The notes under the pieces are model-generated. The model ran no database searches. It was given only the letters and a program-made list of their open reading frames with translations, and was not told the origin of the DNA. A program made the translations under genes and the position numbers. DNA of 39,801 bases, from NCBI RefSeq assembly GCF_013179805.1, contig NZ_SRRZ01000065.1, forward strand, positions 1-39,801. The letters run 5' to 3'. Source of the stretch: Microcoleus asticus IPMA8 (GTDB taxonomy: Bacteria; Cyanobacteriota; Cyanobacteriia; Cyanobacteriales; Microcoleaceae). Numbering within the stretch: the stretch's first letter is position 1; each line of letters opens with the position of its first letter. Positions 24,913-33,800 of this stretch are shown piece by piece.

Positions 24913-25221
24913 ATGAGTACCCTTTACTTAAAATCATCCCACATGCAAATGATGGAAATTCATGAACTCGTTGTTGAGATGAAACTATTGGAGCGTCGCT
25001 TAACTCTCTATGAAGAAAAATATGCTGTCCTTAGCGAGGATTTCTACAAAGCTATCTTTGCTGGTGATCTCGCCTGTTATGATGAATACGACGAAACTCG
25101 GACTGACTTTAGCCGCTGGAAGGGGATTTACGAAACATGGCTGCGGCGGAAAGGCTCATACACGGAGCAAATTGATCAGCGTGAACTAGCTGATACGCTA
25201 CGGTTTCAGCCAACTTATTAA
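24913..25221 (+). CDS. Probable antitoxin partner of the TumE-like toxin
   Basis: A 102-residue helical protein (MKLLERRLTLYEEKYAVLSEDFYKAI; FSRWKGIYETWLRRKGSY). Small proteins with this LExRLxxYExKYxxxSEDFY...W...Y..W pattern are commonly encoded just before DUF6516/TumE-type toxins and are taken as their antitoxins. The ATG at 24913 is preferred because an earlier GTG lies inside the upstream terminator; the ATG at 24943 is also possible. The toxin gene follows after 48 bases on the same strand. The pairing is inferred from context and pattern. Confidence 0.65.
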   Translation: MSTLYLKSSHMQMMEIHELVVEMKLLERRLTLYEEKYAVLSEDFYKAIFAGDLACYDEYDETRTDFSRWKGIYETWLRRKGSYTEQIDQRELADTLRFQPTY

Positions 25222-25269
25222 AGTAGGAGCGAAGCTCCTCTAAATTCTCTATCAGAATATAGTCGATTT

Positions 25270-25647
25270 GTGTCGCAAATTCTAACCCGCCCAGATCTTG
25301 AACGCTCTACAGTTGTGGTTTGGTCTAACAGCCCATACACAGGTACAGCAGAGGGTGAAGTGTGGTTCACGAGAAATGTGAGACTTCGCATGAGAGAAGA
25401 GCTTGATTTTGATGCGGGGTTGATTACTGCTTATGGATATGAGGTTTACCAAGGGAGTGAAAAACTGTACTGGTATGATGACTTCCCACATCCACAAGAT
25501 CCATCACTCGCATCAACTTTCCCACACCATAAGCATATTCCACCTGAAATAAAGCGCAATCGAGTTCCAGCCCCAGATATCAGTTTTACACGTCCAAACC
25601 TACCTACTTTAATCCAAGAGATTGAAGCATTGATCGCACAATCATGA
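25270..25647 (+). CDS. TumE-like (DUF6516) toxin
   Basis: A 125-residue protein starting at GTG. The segment KLYWYDDFPHPQDP and the block TFPHHKHIPPEIKRNRVPAP are the hallmark of the DUF6516/TumE group (WYDN.PHHP...FPHHKH). RLRMREELDFDAGLITAYGYEVYQGSEKL forms the preceding strands. Members are toxins of two-gene modules; the biochemical target is not known to me. Stop codon at 25645, directly before an attC-like palindrome, so the pair may be a mobile gene cassette. Toxin-antitoxin pairs are common cargo of integron cassettes. Confidence 0.75.
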   Translation: MSQILTRPDLERSTVVVWSNSPYTGTAEGEVWFTRNVRLRMREELDFDAGLITAYGYEVYQGSEKLYWYDDFPHPQDPSLASTFPHHKHIPPEIKRNRVPAPDISFTRPNLPTLIQEIEALIAQS

Positions 25648-25660
25648 ACGTATACACGCC

Positions 25661-25746
25661 AGCTAACACTGCGTTGGTGCGGACGGAACAGAGGTTATCG
25701 GTGGGAGTTCGAGGTGATTTGCCGCCGCACAACTTCACCGTTATCT
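25661..25746 (+). repeat. attC-like imperfect palindrome, copy 1
   Basis: Begins AGCTAACACTGCGTTG and ends GCCGCACAACTTCACCGTTA. The two halves are imperfect reverse complements (TAAC...GTTG.GCGG versus CCGC.CAAC...GTTA) with a central spacer. Size (86 bases), terminal TAAC/GTTA and position right after a small-gene stop codon fit an integron attC site. The outer boxes do not fully meet the RYYYAAC/GTTRRRY consensus. Same architecture as 27048-27136. Confidence 0.5.
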
Positions 25747-25815
25747 CGCAAACGCTGTCTGACTTTGGAGATGATTCGGAAGCTCGATCGAGAGCTTTAC
25801 CGAAAGAAAATTGGT
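25741..25815 (+). pseudogene. C-terminal fragment of a HigA-like antitoxin, copy 1
   Basis: The frame reads LSRKRCLTLEMIRKLDREL, matching the conserved end of the HigA/XRE antitoxin HTH domain (LSRKRxLTLEMIRKLxxELGIP). Only this piece is present and the N-terminal helices are missing. 51 of 53 bases (25741-25793) equal those at 27131-27183, also directly after an attC-like palindrome. After the shared part this copy diverges into unrelated sequence (YRKKIGRINR). The spacer from here to 25959 shows no other gene. Confidence 0.6.
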
Positions 25816-25959
25816 AGAATAAATAGATACGCTTCATCGCGCAGCATACAACAAGCTCGTAAATCCAATCTTTTCACCAAACCTCAAACTAGGAGATTCT
25901 CAAAAATTCCAACTATGAACTACCGAAACTACAGATGCCATGTGAGGGAAACTATATAA

Positions 25960-27036
25960 ATGCCCAATAAATTAAGAAATACCCGATCTGGTACTGCTGG
26001 CGAAATGAATGTCATAGCAGTTTTGTCGCGATGCGGATTCAATATTGATAAACCTTTACAAATTGATGACGAGATTGATGTAAGCATCAGAGTAAAAATT
26101 GGAAAACTTAATATTACAATTCCTATACAAGTTAAATCGGTTCAATTTCCAGATAAAAGAAATATAAAACATAATTTTATTCAGGGATTAAAGAAAAAAT
26201 ATTTAGAACGTCAACCATACTTATGTCTTGCCATTTACCGTCCTGAAACAAATGAAATATGGTTTATAAACGGCAGCAAAAAAATACAAGAAGTCTATTA
26301 TTCACAAGAATCTTGGAATGCAAAGCATCGTCCATATAATAACTTGTCTTGGGATGCTGACATACGCATTGCTCTACCTTGCAAAGATATATTATTTAAT
26401 CAAAAATGGAAAATTCCTGCTGATCCTTGCAATTATCTAAACAGTCGTTTTCAAGAATTAATATCTGAGATTGAAAAAAATATTGTTCCCTCAGACGAAA
26501 TCATTTCATCTATCACTACCATTGAAAGTAAATGTGCAGTAGTAGTAGAAGTATTGGACATTAGCGGTCAAGTCGTTAGGAAGAAATATCGACTTGAAGA
26601 TACAATAGAGGAATTAATATCCTCAGCACTTTCTATATTAGAAGAGTTTATTATTCCTAATTTCTCACCTCTGATTCACCAAGAGCGCATCTCTATCATG
26701 CTGCTTCGCGAATTATTAGTAAATGCGATAGTCCATCGCGCATACGATCGAGCTAATGATGTAATTATTAAGGTTATGCCAACTTCGATTCAGGTAAAAA
26801 ATCCTGGAAGGTTATTGCCTCCTCTAAGTCTTAGTAACAATCAAATTTCTGGAGGATACGTTGTAATAAGGAATGAAAAATTAGCATTGCAGCTTCGACA
26901 AAAAGGGCTTGTTGAGTTAGTTGGTAGTGGGTTGTTATGGGTAAAAAAAATGCTAAAGCATCAAAATCTTTCTCCAGCAATTTTTACGCAAGATGCAACA
27001 TCATTCTCAGTGACAATAAGCTATGAGAATGTCTAG
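25960..27036 (+). CDS. Nuclease-like (DUF4365/PD-(D/E)XK-type) and GHKL ATPase fusion
   Basis: A 358-residue two-domain protein. Residues about 1-150 resemble DUF4365-type PD-(D/E)XK domains: GTAGEMNVIAVLSRCGF, then EIDVSIRV and IPIQVKSV, giving the spaced Asp and Q-x-K core. Residues about 225-358 form an HATPase_c_4 (RecG-like C-terminal) GHKL domain: LLRELLVNAIVHRAYD holds the N-box Glu and Asn, followed by IQVKNPGRLLPP and the glycine-rich GLVELVGSGLLWVKKMLK. The usual companion of this ATPase domain is an AlbA_2/Schlafen-like domain; here a nuclease-like module replaces it. Lower GC than neighbours. Likely a defence or stress effector; that role is inferred from architecture and island context. 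Confidence 0.7.
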   Translation: MPNKLRNTRSGTAGEMNVIAVLSRCGFNIDKPLQIDDEIDVSIRVKIGKLNITIPIQVKSVQFPDKRNIKHNFIQGLKKKYLERQPYLCLAIYRPETNEIWFINGSKKIQEVYYSQESWNAKHRPYNNLSWDADIRIALPCKDILFNQKWKIPADPCNYLNSRFQELISEIEKNIVPSDEIISSITTIESKCAVVVEVLDISGQVVRKKYRLEDTIEELISSALSILEEFIIPNFSPLIHQERISIMLLRELLVNAIVHRAYDRANDVIIKVMPTSIQVKNPGRLLPPLSLSNNQISGGYVVIRNEKLALQLRQKGLVELVGSGLLWVKKMLKHQNLSPAIFTQDATSFSVTISYENV

Positions 27037-27047
27037 GTGACCTGGAT

Positions 27048-27136
27048 GCCTAACAACGCCCATGGACACCGACTGTCGAAAGGTAATTTGTTATGATAGA
27101 AAGGTTGTTGGCGGCGGGTGATGGGCAACGTTATCT
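27048..27136 (+). repeat. attC-like imperfect palindrome, copy 2
   Basis: Begins GCCTAACAACGCCCAT (the first seven bases fit RYYYAAC) and ends GGGTGATGGGCAACGTTATC. The halves pair as TAAC...GCCCAT...ACCGAC against GTTGGCGG...ATGGGC...GTTA, with an extrahelical-like offset, over 89 bases. It starts 12 bases after the stop of the nuclease-like/ATPase gene, just as copy 1 follows the toxin gene. Together they would bound a cassette from 25741 to 27130. Confidence 0.5.
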
Positions 27137-27333
27137 CGCAAACGCTGCCTGACCTTGGAGATGATTCGGAAGCTCGATCGAGAATTAAGGATTCCGGTGG
27201 ATAATTGTCGCCCTACATTACCAACACTAATTGCTGCTTTATTCTACGATTTATCAACAGATAAAGAAATCAAAATCCCTTCACTCGGTGAAAAACGGGA
27301 ACGGGAATTGCGCTCTCCTACAGCTAGGACTTG
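27131..27333 (+). pseudogene. C-terminal fragment of a HigA-like antitoxin, copy 2
   Basis: Reads LSRKRCLTLEMIRKLDRELRIPVDN, slightly longer HigA-like similarity than copy 1. It then runs on in frame as PTLIAALFYDLSTDKEIKIP to a stop at about 27333, whose origin I do not recognise. The start lies directly at the right boundary of attC-like copy 2. Without its N-terminal helices it cannot be a functional HigA. Confidence 0.55.
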
Positions 27334-27369
27334 ATATGATATCTAGGAGCAAGCCCACTGGTTGAGCCA

Positions 27370-27405
27370 ACAATCCCCGTACCTTGATAGTCGGGGAATG
27401 TCAAC
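27370..27405 (+). mobile_element. Second solo IS200/IS605-type right end
   Basis: CAATCCCCGTACCTTGATAG followed by TCGGGGAATGTCAA has the same layout as the end at 20740-20777 (hairpin with CCCCG/CGGGG base, then TGTCAA). It abuts the stop codon of nadK. The ten bases CCTTGATAGT at 27382-27391 are reverse-complementary to ACTATCAAGG at 27410-27419, inside the nadK end, so a second hairpin, possibly a nadK terminator, can form. No transposase remains. Confidence 0.5.
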
Positions 27406-27413
27406 AACAACTA

Positions 27414-28331
27414 TCAAGGCAACTCAACGGAACTCGGTTTAGCAATGTGAGGCAAGCCCCAGCCCAATTTTTCCCGCAAAATGTGGAAAAACTCAAAAGA
27501 TTGCACCCGAATAAAGCGGGCTGGATACGGAGATCGCTCGACTTGCACCCAATCTTCGGGCAGAACATAACATCCGCCGTTACCGTCTACCACCATTACC
27601 AGGCGGTTTGGACTCGCCGGCAAAATCTTGACCGGCTCGGTGTTGGAAAACACCAAAGCCCGCGAAGCCATTGAATGCGGGCAAATAGGCAGCAACTGCA
27701 ACACCGGCACTCCGGGAATGATGACAGGGCCGCCGGCAGAAAGGGCGTAAGCTGTCGATCCTGTCGGAGTCGCGATGATGACTCCATCTGCGGCAATGTC
27801 AATAGAGGCGTGTTGCCCGATCGCCACTTCAAAATGACACATACAAGTCAGCGGTTCCCGGTGCAGCACCATTTCATTGAGACAAAGAGCTTCCCAGAGG
27901 CAGTCGTTTTCTCGAAACAGCCGCACCGCCAGCATCGATCTTTCTTCTATTTCGTATTCTCCGGCGATTACCTTTTCCAAAGCTTGCGGCAGCAAGTTCA
28001 GATAAGTTTCTGTTAAAAAGCCCATGTGACCGGTATTGACAGTCAGCAGCGGCACTCCAATAGGAGCGACTTGGCGAAATGCCGACAGCACCGTACCGTC
28101 GCCGCCCAAAACCACTGCAAACTCCATGTCGCTGTCAAAACCGGGGGGGACGAGTTGTTCGATCGGGTTGTGGCACAGGGGGCGATCGGGGCTAGAATAG
28201 CCCAGAATTCCTCCGGAACCAGAAACCGAGCAAACCTCCCAGCCGCGGGCAGTCAGCTTGTCTTCCAACTCTGCGGCGATGCGACAAGCCACAGGTTTAA
28301 CGTCGTTGTATATAATCCCAGCTTTCGGCAC
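27414..28331 (-). CDS. nadK: NAD kinase
   Basis: A 305-residue enzyme that phosphorylates NAD to NADP. The GGDGT motif lies in VVLGGDGTVLSAF (about residues 75-87), followed by NTGHMGFLTE, and the NAD-binding segment IIATPTGSTAYALSAGGP and SNTEPVKI downstream are intact. Cyanobacteria usually have two NAD kinases; the linkage to ycf39 matches the slr0400 type of Synechocystis. It starts one base after the end of... more exactly, ycf39 lies upstream on the same strand with a one-base gap, so the two are probably translated from one mRNA. The 3' end borders the accessory island. Confidence 0.95.
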   Translation of the reverse strand: MPKAGIIYNDVKPVACRIAAELEDKLTARGWEVCSVSGSGGILGYSSPDRPLCHNPIEQLVPPGFDSDMEFAVVLGGDGTVLSAFRQVAPIGVPLLTVNTGHMGFLTETYLNLLPQALEKVIAGEYEIEERSMLAVRLFRENDCLWEALCLNEMVLHREPLTCMCHFEVAIGQHASIDIAADGVIIATPTGSTAYALSAGGPVIIPGVPVLQLLPICPHSMASRALVFSNTEPVKILPASPNRLVMVVDGNGGCYVLPEDWVQVERSPYPARFIRVQSFEFFHILREKLGWGLPHIAKPSSVELP

Positions 28332-28332
28332 T

Positions 28333-29310
28333 TTAAAATGTAAAGGGCATTTTTTGTTTACTCCGTTTTTTCGTCTTAAGCTGCTCGTACTCTATTTCCT
28401 TGAGCTTCTTCATAATCAGATTAAAGTATTCTTCGAGATAAGATTCCAAAGTAGTAGTTTCTTTGGGGTCGATTCCGAAGACACTGTAAACATCATCCAT
28501 AGGAGCTTTCAAGGGTTTTCCGGCTGCCAAAACTTCTGAAAAAGCCAATCTGTCAGCTACGTTCCAACTCCACTGAAAGAAGGTAGCTAATTTACGAGTA
28601 GCCTGCAACAAGACGTCTGGGGTGCGCGTAATTTTGGCTTCCTTCCCTGACAGCCGTTCGCACAACCGCACGATTTCGTCAGCATCCCAAGCGCGATTTC
28701 CCACAACCGGAAAGCTTTTTTTCTCGGTTTCAGGAACGGAAAGAGCCCGGACGGCAAATTTAGCAACGTCCTGAGTGTTCATGTAGGCAAGGGCTGACGG
28801 CTTGTTGGGCAGCCAGACTGCCTGATTGTCCAAAATCGGCATTGCATACAGGCTCAGCAGTCCTTGCAAAAAGCCGCAAGGTCTCAAGATCGTATAGTCT
28901 AGACCGGATTCTGCTAAGAACAATTCGGTACAGCGCTTGATTTCCAACAAGGGGACTTGAGGATATTTCTCGGCGTCGAGAAAGGAAAAGAATATGTAAC
29001 GCTTGATCCCTGCTGCTGCTGCTGCTTGAATCAGCGATACTTTTCCGTCCCAGTCTACTCTTTTGATGCTGACAGAATCCGCAGCACTGGCTGTTGCTGC
29101 ATCGATAATAGCACTGACGCCTTCTAGGGCCGGAGGCAGACTGTCTGGCTGGCAAAGGTTCCCCGGTACGAGTTCAGCGCCCCATTCTTTCAAAAATGCA
29201 GCTTTTCTGTAACTTCTGACTAAACAGCGCACCTGGTAGCCCTCGTCTAGGGCGCGGCGGGCTATTTGGCGGCCGAGAGTGCCGGTGGCACCTACAATCA
29301 ATAAAGTCAT
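28333..29310 (-). CDS. ycf39: Ycf39-like NAD(P)-binding photosystem II assembly protein
   Basis: A 325-residue atypical short-chain dehydrogenase/NmrA-like protein. The N-terminal MTLLIVGATGTLGRQIARRA is the Rossmann dinucleotide site, RRALDEGYQVRCLVRSYRKA selects NADP, and YIFFSFLDAEKYPQVPL and LDYTILRPCGFLQGL are conserved Ycf39 segments. The catalytic YxxxK of classical dehydrogenases is absent, as expected. In Synechocystis, Ycf39 (slr0399) works with Hlip proteins in delivering chlorophyll to newly made D1. Directly upstream of nadK as in other cyanobacteria. Confidence 0.92.
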   Translation of the reverse strand: MTLLIVGATGTLGRQIARRALDEGYQVRCLVRSYRKAAFLKEWGAELVPGNLCQPDSLPPALEGVSAIIDAATASAADSVSIKRVDWDGKVSLIQAAAAAGIKRYIFFSFLDAEKYPQVPLLEIKRCTELFLAESGLDYTILRPCGFLQGLLSLYAMPILDNQAVWLPNKPSALAYMNTQDVAKFAVRALSVPETEKKSFPVVGNRAWDADEIVRLCERLSGKEAKITRTPDVLLQATRKLATFFQWSWNVADRLAFSEVLAAGKPLKAPMDDVYSVFGIDPKETTTLESYLEEYFNLIMKKLKEIEYEQLKTKKRSKQKMPFTF

Positions 29311-29350
29311 CTAGGGATTAATTATGAATCTTAAACTTTCTATAAGATGG

Positions 29351-29399
29351 TATCAGGTTTTTGTTAAGTTTTTTATAAAAACTTAACAAAAACCTGATA
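29351..29399. terminator. Perfect 23-bp hairpin
   Basis: Arms 29351-29373 and 29377-29399 are fully complementary around a three-base loop, with T- and A-runs next to the loop. It lies between petM and ycf39. No long T-run follows the stem, so it may act as a processing or stability hairpin, or as a palindromic repeat, rather than as a strict terminator. AGAAGGC repeats lie at about 29453-29485. Confidence 0.6.
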
Positions 29400-29504
29400 T
29401 TTTCTCATATTAGGCTTGAGATCTTCGGCAGAATGCTTGCTTTCTGCAGACTCTAGAAGGCAGAAGGCATAAGGTAGAAGGCTTCTGAATTGGTTGAAAA
29501 AAAC

Positions 29505-29609
29505 TTATTCTTCGCCGCCTTGCAATTTGAGCAGGAGGAAGCCTCCACCTATACCCACGAAAATTAGGGAAAAGGACAAAAAGGCTGCATTGAAAATTTC
29601 AGGATTCAT
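29505..29609 (-). CDS. petM: Cytochrome b6f complex subunit PetM (subunit 7)
   Basis: A 34-residue single-helix membrane protein: MNPEIFNAAFLSFSLIFVGI, then GGGFLLLKLQGGEE. Length, the N-terminal negative residue, one hydrophobic helix and the charged C-terminal tail match PetM of the cytochrome b6f complex in the thylakoid membrane. The gene is too short for ordinary gene finders. It lies in the same direction as ycf39, separated by about 190 bases including a strong hairpin, and diverges from pdxA. This gene is direct evidence that the host is a cyanobacterium. Confidence 0.93.
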   Translation of the reverse strand: MNPEIFNAAFLSFSLIFVGIGGGFLLLKLQGGEE

Positions 29610-29730
29610 GATTTGATATGTCCAATTGGGCGATCGCATTAAATAAAGATAATATAATTTGGGGCTACCAGCTACATGAATGCTAAAATTTCAGTGCCCA
29701 AATTCATGTATTTTGTTGGAGAGAACTGCC

Positions 29731-30783
29731 TTGAGTCTCGATCGGGAAGCAAAACTAGCTGTAACTCTGGGAGATCCGGCGGGAATTGGCCCGGAAGTGA
29801 TTCTCAAGGCATTGGCAGATCCCGCTGCTGCTTTGAGGGCGACGGTTCTAGGCTCTAGGATAGTTTTGCAGCAAACTTACGATAAGTTGCGATCGAGCAA
29901 TCCAGCAGCAGAAGCGGCAAATCCCGAAACCTTAAACATTATTGATATTGAACCAGACAGCAAGTGGGGCGAAATAGTCCCGGGCGTCGGGAGTGCAGCT
30001 AGCGGGGCGGCTAGCTTTGCTTACATGGAAAGCGCGATCGCCCGTACCATCGCCGGCGAATTCTCCGCCATCGTGACAGGCCCGATTTCCAAAACTTGCT
30101 GGCAAGCGGCAGGTTACAATTATCCCGGACAAACAGAACTCCTCGCAGAAAGGGCAAAATCGCAGCGATTCGGAATGCTGTTTGCCGCCACATCTCCCCA
30201 CAGTGGCTGGACGCTCGTAACTTTACTGGCTACCACACATATTTCCCTCCGTCAAGTCCCCGATGCTTTGAGTCCAGAATTGCTGAGCGAAAAACTAGAA
30301 TTGCTGGTAGAGTGTTTGCGGGAAGATTTTGGGCTGGAAAGACCAAAAATAGCGATTTCTGGCTTAAATCCTCACAGCGGCGAAAATGGCAAACTGGGAA
30401 ATGAAGAGCAAGACTGGATGATACCTTGGTTGGAAACGCAGCGCGATCGCTTTCCTCAAGTGCAGTTAGACGGGCCAGTACCCCCCGATACCCTGTGGGT
30501 AAAACCGGCTAAAGTTTGGTACGGTTTAGCCACAGAAGCTCACGACGGTTACTTGGCAATGTACCACGACCAGGGGTTGATTCCAGTAAAATTGATGGCT
30601 TTCGACAAAGCTGTCAACACTACAATTGGCTTGTCTTTTGTCCGCACATCTCCGGATCACGGCACAGCTTTTGATATTGTAGGTCAAGGGATTGCAGATG
30701 CCTCCAGCATGAAGGCAGCATTGCAGTTGGCGGCTCAGTTGGCTAGTCGCAGAACAGCAGTTAAAATAGGGCGAGAGCTTTAG
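29731..30783 (+). CDS. pdxA: 4-hydroxythreonine-4-phosphate dehydrogenase PdxA
   Basis: Enzyme of the DXP-dependent vitamin B6 pathway. LAVTLGDPAGIGPEVILKAL is the family start. TGPISK, YPGQTELLAERAKSQRFGMLFA (with a metal-ligand His-equivalent region), ISGLNPHSGENGKLG and YHDQGLIPVKLMAFDKAVN carry the substrate and metal-binding residues, and VRTSPDHGTAFDIVGQGIAD ends the catalytic core. The TTG at 29731 is preceded by GGAGAG at seven bases, and the protein then starts MSLDREAKLAVTLG, as in relatives. The earlier ATG at 29680 would add 17 unconserved residues. 350 residues, standard length. Confidence 0.95.
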   Translation: MSLDREAKLAVTLGDPAGIGPEVILKALADPAAALRATVLGSRIVLQQTYDKLRSSNPAAEAANPETLNIIDIEPDSKWGEIVPGVGSAASGAASFAYMESAIARTIAGEFSAIVTGPISKTCWQAAGYNYPGQTELLAERAKSQRFGMLFAATSPHSGWTLVTLLATTHISLRQVPDALSPELLSEKLELLVECLREDFGLERPKIAISGLNPHSGENGKLGNEEQDWMIPWLETQRDRFPQVQLDGPVPPDTLWVKPAKVWYGLATEAHDGYLAMYHDQGLIPVKLMAFDKAVNTTIGLSFVRTSPDHGTAFDIVGQGIADASSMKAALQLAAQLASRRTAVKIGREL

Positions 30784-30897
30784 TACGCCTGACGCTTGGA
30801 AAAATTGTGTCATTCCTATTGATTTTCGCTGGGGTGAGGCGGCAAGCAAGCTGATAATTTCCTTCGGTAGATTAAAATCACGTTTGGGTAGCGCAGT

Positions 30898-33800
30898 ATG
30901 ACACCATCTAATGATAATTCAGGCAAAATATATCAGTCAGAAAAAGAGGTTTCTGATGCAACTATGGCAAGTTCTAAAGCTGGAGAGCAACTTCAGGAAT
31001 TGCTAACCATACTGACTGAATTCCAGTTATTAAAAAAATCAAAAAAAGAACCAAGCGAGCTGAAATTACCGCTTTCTGAAAAGTCTGTTCAGCGATTTGA
31101 GGATGAGGAAAATCGGCGCAACCAATTGTCTTTTCGGATCGAATCACCGCCTATTGTACCCGAAGTATTAACTGACAATGAAGAGATGCCCTCTCAAAGA
31201 CAAGAAAACAATAATGAAAAACCTGATTTATCTATAATAGCGAATGTAGAAAAAAAATATAAACCGTCGGAGGAAGAATTAGAACAAGCAGTGGAGGAGT
31301 TTAAGCGGTTACAGCAACTGCTGTTTGAAAGAGATTTACCGGAATTTTACAGTAATGTTTTGAGCGTGGAACAAAGGTTAGAAAATTTTGAGCAGCTCAT
31401 GTCTGAGCCCGAAGAGTTGAGGAATTTACTGAGACCGTTAATTCCTGAGTTAGTGAGAGAAGAATTAGAGGGGTTGAAGTCTGAATTCAAAAAGGCGATG
31501 GAACTCGCGAGCAATAATAAAATTAATGGACTCGAATTGCCGACGAAATTAGCGGATTTGGAAAATCAAATTGCTAAATTCAACCAGCAGCAACTGCCGA
31601 ATGCAGAACAGTTAATGCAACGGCTAATACCGGTGGTGGGCGAGCTGCTCAACCGCAAGCTAGAGGAGTCTAAGTTAGAAGTAGCTTCGGCGATCGCACC
31701 GAAAGTCAATCAAGTAATTTACAATCAAAACGGACTTGAAGAACACGTAGTAAGAATTGAAGATAGAGTTGCGAATATTCAGCAGCGTTACCAGCAGCAA
31801 CCAGAAGATTTAATCAAGCAGCTAGTACCGGTAGTTAGCGAGTTGCTGAACCGCAAAATTAGTGAATTGAAGTTAGAGGTTATAGCAAGTGTCGCACCCT
31901 CAGTACAAGTAAGAATAGCTTGGGTAGAAATAGAAGAAAAAGTATTGAGTATCATCGAGCGCCGGCTGGCTACGCAACAGTCGCCAATCCAGAAGCCAGA
32001 AGAGATAATGGCGATGCTAATGCCAGCAATAACTGATTTGCTGAACCGGAAAATCGATCAATCAAAATTAGAGGTAGCAGCTGCGATCGAACCTTTGATA
32101 GAATCAGCAATTCTTCAAAGAGAAGTTCAAGGAAAATTGAGCGACGTAGAAAGTAGACTAAATAATCTTCAGCGACAGCAAAAATCTCAGCCGGAAGAAA
32201 TAATGGCAAGGTTGATGCCGTTAATGATTGAGTCGCTGAACCGGAAAATCGACGAGACAAAGTTAGAGGTGAGAGAGGCGATCGCACCGGCTGTCAACAG
32301 AGCTATTCAAAACAGCGGTATTGCAGCACAAATATTAAATAATGACAGTAAGATTGTCGCAGTTCAGCAGCAAGTTTTAGCCGAAATAGAAGGGTTGATG
32401 GCAAGAATAATGCCAGTGATTGTAGAAATGTTGTCCCGAAACATCGGCGAAGCAAAGCTAGAGATAGAATCTGCGATCGCCCCGGCTGTTGATGCAATCA
32501 TTCAGAATAAAAGGATCGATCAAAGACTCGGGAAGATCGAACAACAGATTGTGGCGATCGAACACCGGATTTATGAATCGACAGACTTGTTTACAGATTT
32601 ACTAAAACCTTTGATTGATGAGCTGATGGTTAGCCATCACGCCCAATTAAAAAAATCGGTTCTCGAATCTATTTTACCATTGTTAGATGAAGTTGTAGGT
32701 TATAATTACAGACTAAACGATCAAGTAGGGGAACTAGATCGCAAAATTACTGATGCTGAATGGGGAGGCAATCGGGAAGAATTACTCGCCAGAATTAAAA
32801 TCATCTTTCCGGAAATGATGATTCAAACAATTAATGAGTCAAAAAAATCATTTGCCGAAACCATAGCTCCGATAATTGATGAAGTAATTAATACGAAAAC
32901 CAGACAAAACAGGCAGTCGATGGGAGTAGCCATATCGCCGGCTATTCCTGTGGGAATCAGCCACAGAATCAGTGAATCGCCCGATGAAATTGCAATGGCG
33001 CTCGCGCCGGAAATGGCCGCCGCTATCAAACAGCAAATTCATCTCAAGCGAGAAGCAATGTCGGATGCACTTTATCCGATTATCGGCAGCACGATTTTAA
33101 AATACATCGCCGAGAGGATGCGGGAGATTAATGAAAAACTCGAATCAGCTTTAAGTCCAGAGGGAATTAATCGCAAAATTAAAGCCAAATTTCAGGGCAT
33201 TTCTGAAGCAGAATTGCTGATGAAAGAAACAACAGCACTGAGTGTTAAAGCTGTTTTTTTAATTCAAGCAAAATCGGGATTAGTAATTTCAGCAGTGCAG
33301 CATTCTCAACGCGAACAGCTAGAATTAGACACGGTAGCAGGGATGCTGACTGCTATTCGGGCGGTTGTCAACGATTGCATATCTCAGTCGAGAAATATTG
33401 CAGAAATTGATGCTATAGAATACGGCACATCTACGATCGTATTGGAAGTAGCGGGTTCGTGTTATCTGGCAGTAGTTATGCAAGGAGAAACCCGCCAGTG
33501 GTTTAAGTACAAAATGCGAGCGATATTCAAAAAGATTGTTCAAGAATACGGGGTTCAAATCCAGTCATTTAACGGCGATCCAGCCACTGTGCCCGCAGAA
33601 GTAAACTCGTACTTGCAAAAATTAATCGATACAGAGGTAAAAGTTAAATCTCCTCAACTTCCAATTTTACCAATTATCTGTTTGGCAGCGTTAGGTGTAA
33701 TTGGTGTACCTTGGGGAATTCATCAATACCGCAGTGGAGTTGAAGCGAGCTTAGAAGCAGATACGAATTTAGCTTTACAATCTGCTCCGGAGTTATCGGT

